A stretch of 64,000 nucleotides of DNA from Clusia tigrina (taxonomy: Eukaryota > Arthropoda > Insecta > Diptera > Clusiidae): positions 930,001 to 994,000 of the forward strand of contig CAKKTE020000288.1 in NCBI GenBank assembly GCA_920105625.2, written 5' to 3'. The translations under genes and the position numbers were made by a program. This document shows positions 1 to 12,289 of this stretch, one piece after another. The notes beneath the pieces are model-generated. The model was not told the DNA's origin, did no database searches, and saw only the letters and a list, made by a program, of their open reading frames with translations. Within the stretch, counting starts at the first letter, position 1; every line of letters begins with the position of its first letter.

Positions 1-146
1 CTACCCTTGAGTCCCAAATCAAACACTGATAAAATTTCAAATGGCCCTAACTTCTATACGGTACGTCCTACACCTATCAAAGGTTGCAGCATACAAATGC
101 TTGTAACTTTTTACTGGAGCGTCATAAAACCTTGAAATTTTGTAAC

Positions 147-152
147 AATAAA
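147..152 (+). promoter_or_regulatory. AATAAA hexamer recurring in most monomers
   Basis: GTAACAATAAAG at this phase contains the canonical polyadenylation hexamer AATAAA on the given strand. Units with AACAGTAAAG lack it (for example near 1710, 3284, 5054, 7788). Because the array has one orientation, any transcript of this strand would meet the hexamer every 196 bp for tens of kilobases, whereas the opposite strand would not at this position. No downstream GU-rich element or transcription evidence is available, so this is a sequence observation, not a demonstrated signal. Confidence 0.35.
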
Positions 153-161
153 GTACTCGAG
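152..161. other. Overlapping AGTACT and CTCGAG palindromes (ScaI, XhoI), about one pair per monomer
   Basis: AGTACTCGAG at this phase contains a ScaI site overlapping an XhoI site and is present in most units. Specific lineages lose the XhoI site: CTCGACC (for example near 750, 3295, 9170), CTCGGGCC (near 3882, 6234, 11327, 30140) and CTCAAGCC (near 13480, 23085, 50515). ScaI is lost in the CTACTCGAG units of 14.6-20.8 kb and in AATACTC units. The pattern of lost sites is a compact readout of the domain structure. Confidence 0.85.
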
Positions 162-172
162 CCTCTTGTCAA

Positions 173-190
173 TTTAAGCAATCGCTTAAA
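173..190. other. Perfect 7-bp inverted repeat of the AATCGCTTA monomer class (example)
   Basis: TTTAAGC at 173-179 and GCTTAAA at 184-190 are perfect reverse complements around a 4-nt loop, AATC. The commoner unit type reads TTTAAGC-TATC-GCTCAAA, with one arm mismatch. The perfect version recurs in dozens of units, for example near 1550, 5870, 12320, 22130, 33110, 47990 and 63620. It is nearly always linked to CTACCTTTGAG at the start of the next unit, so it marks one monomer lineage. The copy near 14092 reads CAATGGCTTA and has lost the pairing. Hairpin formation in the cell is not shown. Confidence 0.7.
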
Positions 191-3100
191 GCTATGCTAC
201 CTTTGAGTCCCAAATCAAACACTGATAAAACTTCAAATGGACCTAACTTCTATATGGTACGTCCTACACCTATCAAAGTTTGCAACATACAAATGCTTGT
301 AACTTTTTACTGGAGCGTCATAAAACCTTGAAATTTAGTAACAATAAAGTACTCGAGCCTCTTGTCAATTTAAGTTATCGCTCAAAGCTATGCTACGCTT
401 GAGTCCCAAATCAAACACTGATAAAACTTCAAATGGCCCTAGCTTCTATACGGTACGTCCTACACCTATCAAAGTTTGCAACATACAAATGCTTGTAACT
501 TTTTACTGGAGCGTCATAAAACCTTGAAATTTTGTAGCAATAAAGTACTCGAGCCTCTTGTCAATTTAAGCTATCGCTCAAAGCTATGCTACCCTTGAGT
601 CCCAAATCAAACACTGATAAAACTTCAAATGGCCCTAACTTCTATACGGTGCATCCTAAACCTATCAAAGTTTGCAACATACAAATGCTTGTAACTTTTT
701 ACTGGAGCGTCATAAAACCTTGCAATTTTGTAACAATAAAGTACTCGACCCTCTTGTTAATTTAAGCTCTCGCTCAAAGCTATGCTACCCTTCAGTCCCA
801 AATCAAACACTGATAAAACTGCAAATGGCCCTAACTTCTATACGGTACGTCCTACACTTATCAAAGTTTGCAACATACAAATGCTTGTAACTTTTTACTG
901 GAGCGTCATAAAACCTTAAAATTTTGTAACAATAAAGTACTCGAGCCTCTTGTTAATTTAAGCTATCGCTCAAAGCTATGCTACCCTTGAGTCCCAAATT
1001 AAACTCTGATAAAACTTCAAATGGCCCTTACTTCTATACGGTACGCCCTACACCTATCAAAGTTTGCAACATACAAATGCTTGTAACTTTTTACTGGAGC
1101 GTCATAAAACCTTGAAATTTAGTAACAATAAAGTATTCGAGCCTCTTGTCAATTTAAGTTATCGCTCAAAGCTATGCTACCCTTGAGTCCAAAATCAAAC
1201 ACTGATAAAACTTCAAATGGCCCTAACTTCTATACGGTACGTCCTACACCTATCAAAGTTTGCAACATACAAATGCTTGTAACTTTTTACTAGAGCTTCA
1301 TAAAACCTTGAAATTTTGTAACAATAAAGTACTCGAGCCTCTTGTCAATTTAAGCTATCGCCCAAAGCTATGCTACCCTTGAGTCCCAAATCAAACACTG
1401 ATAAAGCTTCAAATGGCCCTGACTTCTATACGGTACGTCCTACACCTATCAAAGTTTGCAACATACAAATGCTTGTACCTTTTTACTGGAGCGTCATAAA
1501 ACCTTGAAATTTTGTAACAATAAAGTACTCGAGCCTCTTGTCAATTTAAGCAATCGCTTAAAGCTATGCTACCTTTGAGTCCCAAATCAAACACTGATAA
1601 AACTTCAAATGGCCCTAACTTCTATACGGTACGTCCTACACCTATCAAAGGTTGCAGCATACAAATGCTTGTACCTTTTTACTGGAGCGTCATAAAACCT
1701 TGAAATTTTATAACAGTAAAGTACTCGAGCCTCTTGCCAATTTAAGCTATCGCTCAAAGCAATGCTACCCTTGAGTCCCAAATCGCACACTGATAAAATT
1801 TCAAATGGCCCTAACTTCTATACGGTACGTCCTACACCTATCAAAGGTTGCAGCATACAAATGCTTGTAACTTTTTACTGGAGCGTCATAAAACCTTGAA
1901 ATTTTGTAACAATAAAGTACTCGAGCCTCTTGTCAATTTAAGCAATCGCTTAAAGCTATGCTATCTTTGAGTCCCAAATCAAACACTGATAAAACTTCAA
2001 ATGGACCTAACTTCTATACGGTACGTCCTACATCTATCAAAGTTTGCAACATACAAATGCTTGTAACTTTTTACTGGAGCGTCATAAAACCTTGAAATTT
2101 AGTAACAATAAAGTACTCGAGCCTCTTGTCAATTTAAGTTATCGCTCAAAGCTATGCTACGCTTGAGTCCCAAATCAAACACTGATAAAACTTCAAATGG
2201 CCCTAGCTTCTATACGGTACGTCCTACACCTATCAAAGTTTGCAACATACAAATGCTTGCAACTTTTTACTGGAGCGTCATAAAACCTTGAAATTTTGTA
2301 GCAATAAAGTACTCGAGCCTCTTGTCAATTTAAGCTATCGCTCAAAGCTATGCTACCCTTGAGTCCCAAATCAAACACTGATAAAACTTCAAATGGCCCT
2401 AACTTCTATACGGTGCGTCCTGAACCTATCAAAGTTTGCAACATACAAATGCTTGTAACTTTTTACTGGAGCGTCATAAAACCTTGCAATTTTGTAACAA
2501 TAAAGTACTCGACCCTCTTGTTAATTTAAGCTCTCGCTCAAAGCTATGCTACCCTTCAGTCCCAAATCAAACACTGATAAAACTGCAAATGGCCCTAACT
2601 TCTATACGGTACGTCCTACACTTATCAAAGTTTGCAACATACAAATGCTTGTAACTTTTTACTGGAGCGTCATAAAACCTTAAAATTTTGTAACAATAAA
2701 GTACTCGAGCCTCTTGTTAATTTAAGCTATCGCTCAAAGCAATGCTACCCTTGAGTCCCAAATTAAACACTGATAAAACTTCAAATGGCCCTTACTTCTA
2801 TACGGTACGCCCTATACCTATCAAAGTTTGCAACATACAAATGCTTGTAACTTTTTACTGGAGCGTCATAAAACCTTGAAATTTAGTAACAATAAAGTAT
2901 TCGAGCCTCTTGTCAATTTAAGTTATCGCTCAAAGCTATGCTACCCTTGAGTCCAAAATCAAACACTGATAAAACTTCAAATGGCCCTAACTTCTATACG
3001 GTACGTCCTACACCTATCAAAGTTTGCAACATACAAATGCTTGTAACTTTTTACTGGAGCGTCATAAAACCTTGAAATTTAGTAACAATAAAGTACTCGA

Positions 3101-3723
3101 GCCTCTTGTCAATTTAAGTTATCGCTCAAAGCTATGCTACCCTTGAGTCCCAAATCAAACACTGATAAAACTTCAAATGGCCCTAACTTCTATACGGTAC
3201 GTCCTACACCTATCAAAGTTTGCAACATACAAATGCTTGTAACTTTTTACTGTAGCGCCATAAAACATTGAAATTTTGTAACAGTAAAGTACTCGACCCT
3301 CTTCTCAATTTAAGCTATCGCTCAAAGCTATGCGACCCTTGAGCCCCAAATCAAACACTGATAAAACTTCAAATGGCCCTAACTTCTATACGGTACGTCC
3401 TACACCTATCAAAGTTTGCAACATACAAATGCTTGTAACTTTTTACTGGAGCGTCATAAAACCTTGAAATTTAGTAACAATAAAGTACTCGAGCCTCTTG
3501 TCAATTTAAGTTATCGCTCAAAGCTATGCTACCCTTGAGTCCCAAATCAAACACTGATAAAACTTCAAATGGCCCTAACTTCTATACGGTACGTCCTACA
3601 CCTATCAAAGTTTGCAACATACAAATGCTTGTAACTTTTTACTGTAGCGTCATAAAACCTTGAAATTTTCTAACAGTAAAGTACTCGACCCTCTTCTCAA
3701 TTTAAGCTATCGCTCAAAGCTAT

Positions 3724-6700
3724 GCTACCCTTGAGTCCCAAATCGAACACTGATAAAGCTTCAAATGGCCCTGACTTCTATAGGGTACGTCCTACAGCTA
3801 TCAAAGTTTGCAACATACAAATGCTTGTAACTTTTTACTGGAGCGTCACAAAACCTTGCAATTTTGTAACAATAAAGTACTCGGGCCTCTTGTCAATTTA
3901 AGCTATCGCTCAGAGCTATGCTACCCTTCAGTCCCAAATCAAACACTGATAAAACTTCAAATGGCCCTAACTTCTATACTGTACGTCCTACACTTCTCAA
4001 AGTTTGCAACATACAAATGCTTGTACCTTTTTACTGGAGCGTCATAAAACCTTGAAATTTTATAACAGTAAAGTACTCGAGCCTCTTGCCAATTTAAGCT
4101 ATCGCTCAAAGCAATGCTACCCTTGAGTCCCAAATCGAACACTGATAAAACTTCAAATGGCCCTAACTTATATACGGTACATCCTACACCTATCAAAGGT
4201 TGCAGCATACAAATGCTTGTAACTTTTTACTGGAGCGTCATAAAACCTTGAAATTTTGTAACAATAAAGTACTCGAGCCTCTTGTCAATTTAAGCAATCG
4301 CTTAAAGCTATGCTACCTTTGAGTCCCAAATCAAACACTGATAAAACTTCAAATGGACCTAACTTCTATACGGTACGTCCTACACCTATCAAAGTTTGCA
4401 ACATACAAATGCTTGTAACTTTTTACTGGAGCGTCATAAAACCTTTAAATTTAGTAACAATAAAGTACTCGAGCCTCTTGTCAATTTAAGTTATCGCTCA
4501 AAGCTATGCTACCCTTGAGTCCCAAATCAAACACTGATAAATTTTCAAATGGCCCTAACTTCTATACGGTACGTCCTACACTTATCAAAGTTTGCAACAT
4601 ACAAATGCTTGTAACTTTTTACTGGAGCGTCATAAAACCTTGCAATTTTGTAACAATAAAGTACTCGAGCCTCTTGTCAATTTAAGCTATCGCTCAAAGC
4701 TATGCTACCCTTGAGTCCCAAATCAAACACTGATAAAGCTTCAAATGGCCCTGACTTCTATATGGTACGTCCTACAGCTATCAAAGTATGCAACATACAA
4801 ATACTTGCAACTTTTTACTGGAGCGTCATAAAACCTTGAAATTTAGTAACAATAAAGTACTCGAGCCTCTTGTCAATTTAAGTTATCGCTCAAAGCTATG
4901 CTACGCTTGAGTCCCAAATCAAACACTGATAAAACTTCAAATGGCCCTAGCTTCTATACGGTACGTCTTACACCTATCAAAGTTTGCAACATACAAATGC
5001 TTGTAACTTTTTACTGGAGCGTCATAAAACCTTGAAATTTTATAACAGTAAAGTACTCGAGCCTCTTGCCAATTTAAGCTATCGCTCAAAGCAATGCTAC
5101 CCTTGAGTCCCAAATCGAACACTGATAAAACTTCAAATGGCCCTAACTTCTATACGGTACGTCCTACACCTATCAAAGTTTGCAACATACAAATGCTTGT
5201 ACCTTTTTACTGGAGCGTCATAAAACCTTGAAATTTTATAACAGTAAAGTACTCGAGCCTCTTGCCAATTTAAGTTATCGCTCAAAGCAATGCTACCCTT
5301 GAGTCCCAAATCGAACACTGATAAAACTTCAAATGGCCCTAACTTCTATACGGTACGTCCTACACCTATCAAAGTTTGCAACATACAAATGCTTGTAACT
5401 TTTTACTGGAGCGTCATAAAACCTTGAAATTTAGTAACAATAAAGTACTCGAGCCTCGTGTCAATTTAAGTTATCGCTCAAAGCTATGCTACCCTTGAGT
5501 CCCAAATCAAACACTGATAAAACTTCAAATGGCCCTAACTTCTATACGGTACGTCCTACACCTATCAAAGTTTGCAACATACAAATGCTTGTAACTTTTT
5601 ACTGTAGCGTCATAAAACCTTGAAATTTTGTAACAGTAAAGTACTCGACCCTCTTCTCAATTTAAGCTATCGCTCAAAGCTATGCTACCCTTGAGCCCCA
5701 AATCGAACAGTGATAAAACTTCAAATGGCCCTAACTTCTATACGGTACGTCCTACACCTATCAAAGTTTGCAACAAACAAATGCTTGTAACTTTTTACTG
5801 GAACGTCATAAAACCTTGCAATTTTGTAACAATAAAGTACTCGAGCCTCTTGTCAATTTAAGCAATCGCTTAAAGCTATGCTACATTTGAGTCCAAATCA
5901 AACACTGATAAAACTTCAAATGGCCCTAACTTCTATACGGTACGTCCTACACCTATCAAAGTTTGCAACATACAAATGCTTGTAACTTTTTACTAGAGCG
6001 TCATAAAACCTTGAAATTTTGTAACAATAAACTACTCGAGCCTCTTGTCAATTTAAGCTATCGCTCAAACCTATGCTACCCTTGAGTCCCAAATCGAACA
6101 CTGATAAAGCTTCAAATGGCCCTGACTTCTATAGGGTACGTCCTACAGCTATCAAAGTTTGCAACATACAAATGCTTGTAACTTTTTACTGGAGCGTCAC
6201 AAAACCTTGCAATTTTGTAACAATAAAGTACTCGGGCCTCTTGTCAATTTAAGCTATCGCTCAGAGCTATGCTACCCTTCAGTCCCAAATCAAACACTGA
6301 TAAAACTTCAAATGGCCCTAACTTCTATACTGTACGTCCTACACTTCTCAAAGTTTGCAACATACAAATGCTTGTACCTTTTTACTGGAGCGTCATAAAA
6401 CCTTGAAATTTTATAACAGTAAAGTACTCGAGCCTCTTGCCAATTTAAGCTATCGCTCAAAGCAATGCTACCCTTGAGTCCCAAATCGAACACTGATAAA
6501 ACTTCAAATGGCCCTAACTTATATACGGTACATCCTACACCTATCAAAGGTTGCAGCATACAAATGCTTGTAACTTTTTACTGGAGCGTCATAAAACCTT
6601 GAAATTTTGTAACAATAAAGTACTCGAGCCTCTTGTCAATTTAAGCAATCGCTTAAAGCTATGCTACCTTTGAGTCCCAAATCAAACACTGATAAAACTT

Positions 6701-7385
6701 CAAATGGACCTAACTTCTATACGGTACGTCCTACACCTATCAAAGTTTGCAACATACAAATGCTTGTAACTTTTTACTGGAGCGTCATAAAACCTTGAAA
6801 TTTAGTAACAATAAAGTACTCGAGCCTATTGTCAATTTAAGTTCTCGCTCAAAGCTATGCTACCCTTGAGTCCCAAATCAAACACTGATAAATTTTCAAA
6901 TGGCCCTAACTTCTATACGGTACGTCCTACACTTATCAAAGTTTGCAACATACAAATGCTTGTAACTTTTTACTGGAGCGTCATAAAACCTTGCAATTTT
7001 GTAACAATAAAGTACTCGAGCCTCTTGTCAATTTAAGCTATCGCTCAAAGCTATGCTACCCTTGAGTCCCAAATCAAACACTGATAAAGCTTCAAATGGC
7101 CCTGACTTCTATATGGTACGTCCTACAGCTATCAAAGTATGCAACATACAAATACTTGCAACTTTTTACTGGAGCGTCATAAAACCTTGAAATTTAGTAA
7201 CAATAAAGTACTCGAGCCTCTTGTCAATTTAAGTTATCGCTCAAAGCTATGCTACGCTTGAGTCCCAAATCAAACACTGATAAAACTTCAAATGGCCCTA
7301 GCTTCTATACGGTACGTCCTACACCTATCAAAGTTTGCAACATACAAATGCTTGTAACTTTTTACGGGAGCGTCACAAAACCTTG
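3724..7385 (+). repeat. 12-monomer (2,352-bp) tandem duplication inside domain 2
   Basis: About 1.3 kb starting at 3724 matches the stretch starting at 6075. Shared rare variants include CTTATATACGGTACATCC near 4167 and 6518, TCTATATGGTACG with TATGCAACATACAAATACTTGC near 4758-4808 and 7110-7160 (described in pieces), and CCTAGCTTC near 4945 and 7297. The match ends near 5040 and 7390, where ATAACAGTAAAG in the first copy faces GTAGCAATAAAG in the second. The offset is 2,351 bp because the second interval includes a 1-nt deletion near 5895. Confidence 0.8.
5891..5898 (+). other. 1-nt deletion, GTCCAAATC
   Basis: GAGTCCAAATC here faces GAGTCCCAAATC in sister units. One C is lost from a C3 run. 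The shift is seen in the phase of all later units. Confidence 0.9.
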
Positions 7386-7416
7386 AAATTTTGTAGCAAT
7401 AAAGTACTCGAGCCTC

Positions 7417-7427
7417 TTGTCTTAAGC
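7417..7427 (+). other. 3-nt deletion, CTTGTCTTAAGC
   Basis: CTTGTCTTAAGC stands where sister units read CTTGTCAATTTAAGC. The same unit has other private changes (ACGGGAGCGTCAC, TTGAATCCCAATTC), so it is one of the more divergent single monomers of domain 2. Confidence 0.9.
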
Positions 7428-7591
7428 TATCGCTCAAAGCTATGCTACCCTTGAATCCCAATTCAAACACTGATAAAACTTCAAATGGCCCTAACTTCTA
7501 TACGGTGCGTCCTAAACCTATCAAAGTTTGCAACATACAAATGCTTGTAACTTTTTACTGGAGCGTCATAAAACCTTGCAATTTTGTAACA

Positions 7592-10500
7592 ATAAAGTAC
7601 TCGACCCTCTTGTTAATTTAAGCTCTCGCTCAAAGCTATGCTACCCTTCAGTCCCAAATCAAACACTGATAAAACTGCAAATGGCCCTAACTTCTATACG
7701 GTACGTCCTACACCTATCAAAGTTTGCAACATACAAATGCTTGTAACTTTTTACTGTAGCGCCATAAAACATTGAAATTTTGTAACAGTAAAGTACTCGA
7801 CCCTCTTCTCAATTTAAGCTATCGCTCAAAGCTATGCTACCCTTCAGTCCCAAATCAAACACTGATAAAACTGCAAATGGCCCTAACTTCTATACGGTAC
7901 GTCCTACACCTATCAAAGTTTGCAACAAACAAATGCTTGTAACGTTTTACTGGAACGTCATAAAACCCTGCAATTTTGTAACAATAAAGTACTCGAGCCT
8001 CTTGTCAATTTAAGCAATCGCTTAAAGCTATGCTACCTTTGAGTCCCAAATCAAACACTGATAAAACTTCAAATGGCCCTAACTTCTATACGGTACGTCC
8101 TACACCTATCAAAGTTTGCAACATACAAATGCTTGTAACTTTTTACTAGAGCGTCATAAAACCTTGAAATTTTGTAACAATAAAGTACTCGAGCCTCTTG
8201 TCAATTTAAGCTATCGCTCAAACCTATGCTACCCTTGAGTCCCAAATCGAACACTGATAAAGCTTCAAATGGCCCTGACTTCTATAGGGTACGTCCTACA
8301 GCTATCAAAGTTTGCAACATACAAATGCTTGTAACTTTTTACTGGAGCGTCACAAAACCTTGAAATTTTGTAACAATAAAGTACTCGAGCCTCTTGTCAA
8401 TTTAAGCTATCGCTCAAACCTATGCTACCCTTGAGTCCCAAATCGAACACTGATAAAGCTTCAAATGGCCCTGACTTCTATAGGGTACGTCCTACAGCTA
8501 TCAAAGTTTGCAACATACAAATGCTTGTAACTTTTTACTGGAGCGTCACAAAACCTTGCAATTTTGTAACAATAAAGTACTCGGGCCTCTTGTCAATTTG
8601 AGCTATCGCTCAGAGCTATGCTACCCTTCAGTCCCAAATCAAACACTGATAAAACTTCAAATGGCCCTAACTTCTATACTGTACGTCCTACACTTCTCAA
8701 AGTTTGCAACATACAAATGCTTGTAACTTTTTACTGGAGCGTCATAAAACCTTGAAATTTTATAACAGTAAAGTACTCGAGCCTCTTGCCAATTTAAGCT
8801 ATCGCTCAAAGCAATGCTACCCTTGAGTCCCAAATCGAACACTGATAAAACTTCAAATGGCCCTAACTTCTATACGGTACGTCCTACACCTATCAAAGTT
8901 TGCAACATACAAATGCTTGTAACTTTTTACTGGAGCGTCATAAAACCTTGAAATTTAGTAACAATAAAGTACTCGAGCCTCTTGTCAATTTAAGTTATCA
9001 CTCAAAGCTATGCTACCCTTGAGTCCCAAATCAAACACTGATAAAACTTCAAATGGCCCTAACTTCTATACGGTACGTCCTACACCTATCAAAGTTTGCA
9101 ACATACAAATGCTTGTAACTTTTTACTGTAGCGTCATAAAACCTTGAAATTTTGTAACAGTAAAGTACTCGACCCTCTTGTTAATTTAAGCTCTCGCTCA
9201 AAGCTATGCTACCCTTCAGTCCCAAATCAAACACTGATAAAACTGCAAATGGCCCTAACTTCTATACGGTACGTCCTACACCTATCAAAGTTTGCAACAT
9301 ACAAATGCTTGTAACTTTTTACTGTAGCGCCATAAAACATTGAAATTTTGTAACAGTAAAGTACTCGACCCTCTTCTCAATTTAAGCTATCGCTCAAAGC
9401 TATGCTACCCTTCAGTCCCAAATCAAACACTGATAAAACTGCAAATGGCCCTAACTTCTATACGGTACGTCCTACACCTATCAAAGTTTGCAACAAACAA
9501 ATGCTTGTAACGTTTTACTGGAACGTCATAAAACCCTGCAATTTTGTAACAATAAAGTACTCGAGCCTCTTGTCAATTTAAGCAATCGCTTAAAGCTATG
9601 CTACCTTTGAGTCCCAAATCAAACACTGATAAAACTTCAAATGGCCCTAACTTCTATACGGTACGTCCTACACCTATCAAAGTTTGCAACATACAAATGC
9701 TTGTAACTTTTTACTAGAGCGTCATAAAACCTTGAAATTTTGTAACAATAAAGTACTCGAGCCTCTTGTCAATTTAAGCTATCGCTCAAACCTATGCTAC
9801 CCTTGAGTCCCAAATCGAACACTGATAAAGCTTCAAATGGCCCTGACTTCTATAGGGTACGTCCTACAGCTATCAAAGTTTGCAACATACAAATGCTTGT
9901 AACTTTTTACTGGAGCGTCACAAAACCTTGAAATTTTGTAACAATAAAGTACTCGAGCCTCTTGTCAATTTAAGCTATCGCTCAAACCTATGCTACCCTT
10001 GAGTCCCAAATCGAACACTGATAAAGCTTCAAATGGCCCTGACTTCTATAGGGTACGTCCTACAGCTATCAAAGTTTGCAACATACAAATGCTTGTAACT
10101 TTTTACTGGAGCGTCACAAAACCTTGCAATTTTGTAACAATAAAGTACTCGGGCCTCTTGTCAATTTGAGCTATCGCTCAGAGCTATGCTACCCTTCAGT
10201 CCCAAATCAAACACTGATAAAACTTCAAATGGCCCTAACTTCTATACTGTACGTCCTACACTTCTCAAAGTTTGCAACATACAAATGCTTGTAACTTTTT
10301 ACTGGAGCGTCATAAAACCTTGAAATTTTATAACAGTAAAGTACTCGAGCCTCTTGCCAATTTAAGCTATCGCTCAAAGCAATGCTACCCTTGAGTCCCA
10401 AATCGAACACTGATAAAACTTCAAATGGCCCTAACTTCTATACGGTACGTCCTACACCTATCAAAGTTTGCAACATACAAATGCTTGTAACTTTTTACTG

Positions 10501-10747
10501 GAGCGTCATAAAACCTTGAAATTTAGTAACAATAAAGTACTCGAGCCTCTTGTCAATTTAAGTTATCACTCAAAGCTATGCTACCCTTGAGTCCCAAATC
10601 AAACACTGATAAAACTTCAAATGGCCCTAACTTCTATACGGTACGTCCTACACCTATCAAAGTTTGCAACATACAAATGCTTGTAACTTTTTACTGTAGC
10701 GTCATAAAACCTTGAAATTTTGTAACAGTAAAGTACTCGACCCTCTT
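7592..10747 (+). repeat. Apparently identical 8-monomer (1,568-bp) tandem duplication
   Basis: Line by line, 7592-9179 matches 9160-10747 at an offset of exactly 1,568 bp, and I found no difference by eye. Shared private variants make the point: AACGTTTTACTGGAACG with AACCCTGC near 7942-7971 and 9510-9539, CAATTTGAGC near 8594 and 10162, GTTATCACTC near 8993 and 10561, and two successive TAGGGTACG units in each copy. Outside, the copies differ at once: AACAATAAAG near 7590 faces AACAGTAAAG near 9158, and CTCTTGTTAA at 9175 faces CTCTTCTCAA at 10743. This is the youngest-looking event in the window, or else an assembly collapse or expansion. Confidence 0.85.
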
Positions 10748-12289
10748 CTCAATTTAAGCTATCGCTCAAAGCTATGCTACCCTTGAGCCCCAAATCGAAC
10801 AGTGATAAAACTTCAAATGTCCCTAACTTCTATACGGTACGTCCTACACCTATCAAAGTTTGCAACAAACAAATGCTTGTAACTTTTTACTGGAACGTCA
10901 TAAAACCTTGCAATTTTGTAACAATAAAGTACTCGAGCCTCTTGTCAATTTAAGCAATCGCTTAAAGCTATGCTACCTTTGAGTCCCAAATCAAACACTG
11001 ATAAAACTTCAAATGGCCCTAACTTCTATACGGTACGTCCTACACCTATCAAAGTTTGCAACATACAAATGCTTGTAACTTTTTACTAGAGCGTCATAAA
11101 ACCTTGAAATTTTGTAACAATAAAGTACTCGAGCCTCTTGTCAATTTAAGCTATCGCTCAAACCTATGCTACCCTTGAGTCCCAAATCGAACACTGATAA
11201 AGCTTCAAATGGCCCTGACTTCTATAGGGTACGTCCTACAGCTATCAAAGTTTGCAACATACAAATGCTTGTAACTTTTTACTGGAGCGTCACAAAACCT
11301 TGCAATTTTGTAACAATAAAGTACTCGGGCCTCTTGTCAATTTAAGCTATCGCTCAGAGCTATGCTACCCTTCAGTCCCAAATCAAACACTGATAAAACT
11401 TCAAATGGCCCTAACTTCTATACTGTACGTCCTACACTTCTCAAAGTGTGCAACATACAAATGCTTGTACCTTTTTACTGGAGCGTCATAAAACCTTGAA
11501 ATTTTATAACAGTAAAGTACTCGAGCCTCTTGCCAATTTAAGCTATCGCTCAAAGCAATGCTACCCTTGAGTCCCAAATCGAACACTGATAAAACTTCAA
11601 ATGGCCCTAACTTCTATACGGTACATCCTACACCTATCAAAGGTTGCAGCATACAAATGCTTGTAACTTTTTACTGGAGCGTCATAAAACCTTGAAATTT
11701 TGTAACAATAAAGTACTCGAGCCTCTTGTCAATTTAAGCAATCGCTTAAAGCTATGCTACCTTTGAGTCCCAAATCAAACACTGATAAAACTTCAAATGG
11801 ACCTAACTTCTATACGGTACGTCCTACACCTATCAAAGTTTGCAACATACAAATGCTTGTAACTTTTTACTGGAGCGTCATAAAACCTTAAAATTTAGTA
11901 ACAATAAAGTACTCGAGCCTCTTGTCAATTTAAGTTATCGCTCAAAGCTATGCTACCCTTGAGTCCCAAATCAAACACTGATAAATTTTCAAATGGCCCT
12001 AACTTCTATACGGTACGTCCTACACTTATCAAAGTTTGCAACATACAAATGCTTGTAACTTTTTACTGGAGCGTCATAAAACCTTGCAATTTTGTAACAA
12101 TAAAGTACTCGAGCCTCTTGTCAATTTAAGCTATCGCTCAAAGCTATGCTACCCTTGAGTCCCAAATCAAACACTGATAAAGCTTCAAATGGCCCTGACT
12201 TCTATATGGTACGTCCTACTGCTATCAAAGTATGCAACATACAAATACTTGCAACTTTTTACTGGAGCGTCATAAAACCTTGAAATTTT

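Larger units (their letters stand above)
1..196 (+). repeat. First complete monomer, reference unit for phase
   Basis: This unit defines phase 1 (the C of CTACCC) used throughout this annotation. It reads in order: CTACCCTTGAGTCCC at 1-15, an AT-rich GATAAAA stretch near 28-34, CTATACGGTACGTCC at 54-68, a CCTATCAAAGG...CAGC block at 73-89 (usually AAAGTTTGCAAC in other units), a T5 run at 108-112, GTCATAAAACC at 121-131, AATAAA at 147-152, overlapping AGTACT and CTCGAG palindromes at 152-161, and a short dyad at 173-190. The majority-like consensus, hand counted, is A65 T58 C47 G26 with five CpG sites, at phases 59, 64, 120, 158 and 183. Confidence 0.95.
1..3060 (+). repeat. HOR domain 1: 9-monomer (1,764-bp) higher-order repeat, about 1.7 copies
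   Basis: Bases 1 to about 1270 match 1765 to about 3034 at an offset of exactly 1,764 bp (9 units), with about ten substitutions that I could see, such as TATATGG at 254 against TATACGG and GTGCATCCTAAACC against GTGCGTCCTGAACC near 650 and 2415. The match stops near 1290, where TAGAGCTTCA in the first copy faces TGGAGCGTCA near 3055. Each copy carries the GTGC-variant unit followed by a CTCGACCCTCTTGTTAA unit, a two-unit cassette that recurs near 7.5, 21.0, 26.9, 32.6, 44.2 and 46.1 kb. The left edge lies outside the window. Confidence 0.85.

Noticed and set aside
54..68. TATA-like element in CTTCTATACGG as a promoter
   Set aside because: It is present in nearly every unit with no other promoter element, and related units change it freely (CTATAGGG, CTATACTG, CTGTACGG).
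672..890. Plus-strand open frames of 72-86 codons recurring at monomer phase 84 (many places)
   Set aside because: Nearly all begin at TTG, within TTTGCAACATAC, are longer than one monomer (219 nt against 196) and recur only because the repeat recurs. There is no start context, domain or codon pattern. They are shadows of the satellite.
3957..4208. Minus-strand open frames of 60-83 codons
   Set aside because: Most begin at GTG. Most appear only in units where CTTGTCAATT has become CTTGCCAATT, which turns a TGA stop into TGG on the reverse strand. One is opened instead by the 3-nt deletion near 7421. This is a chance opening, not a gene.
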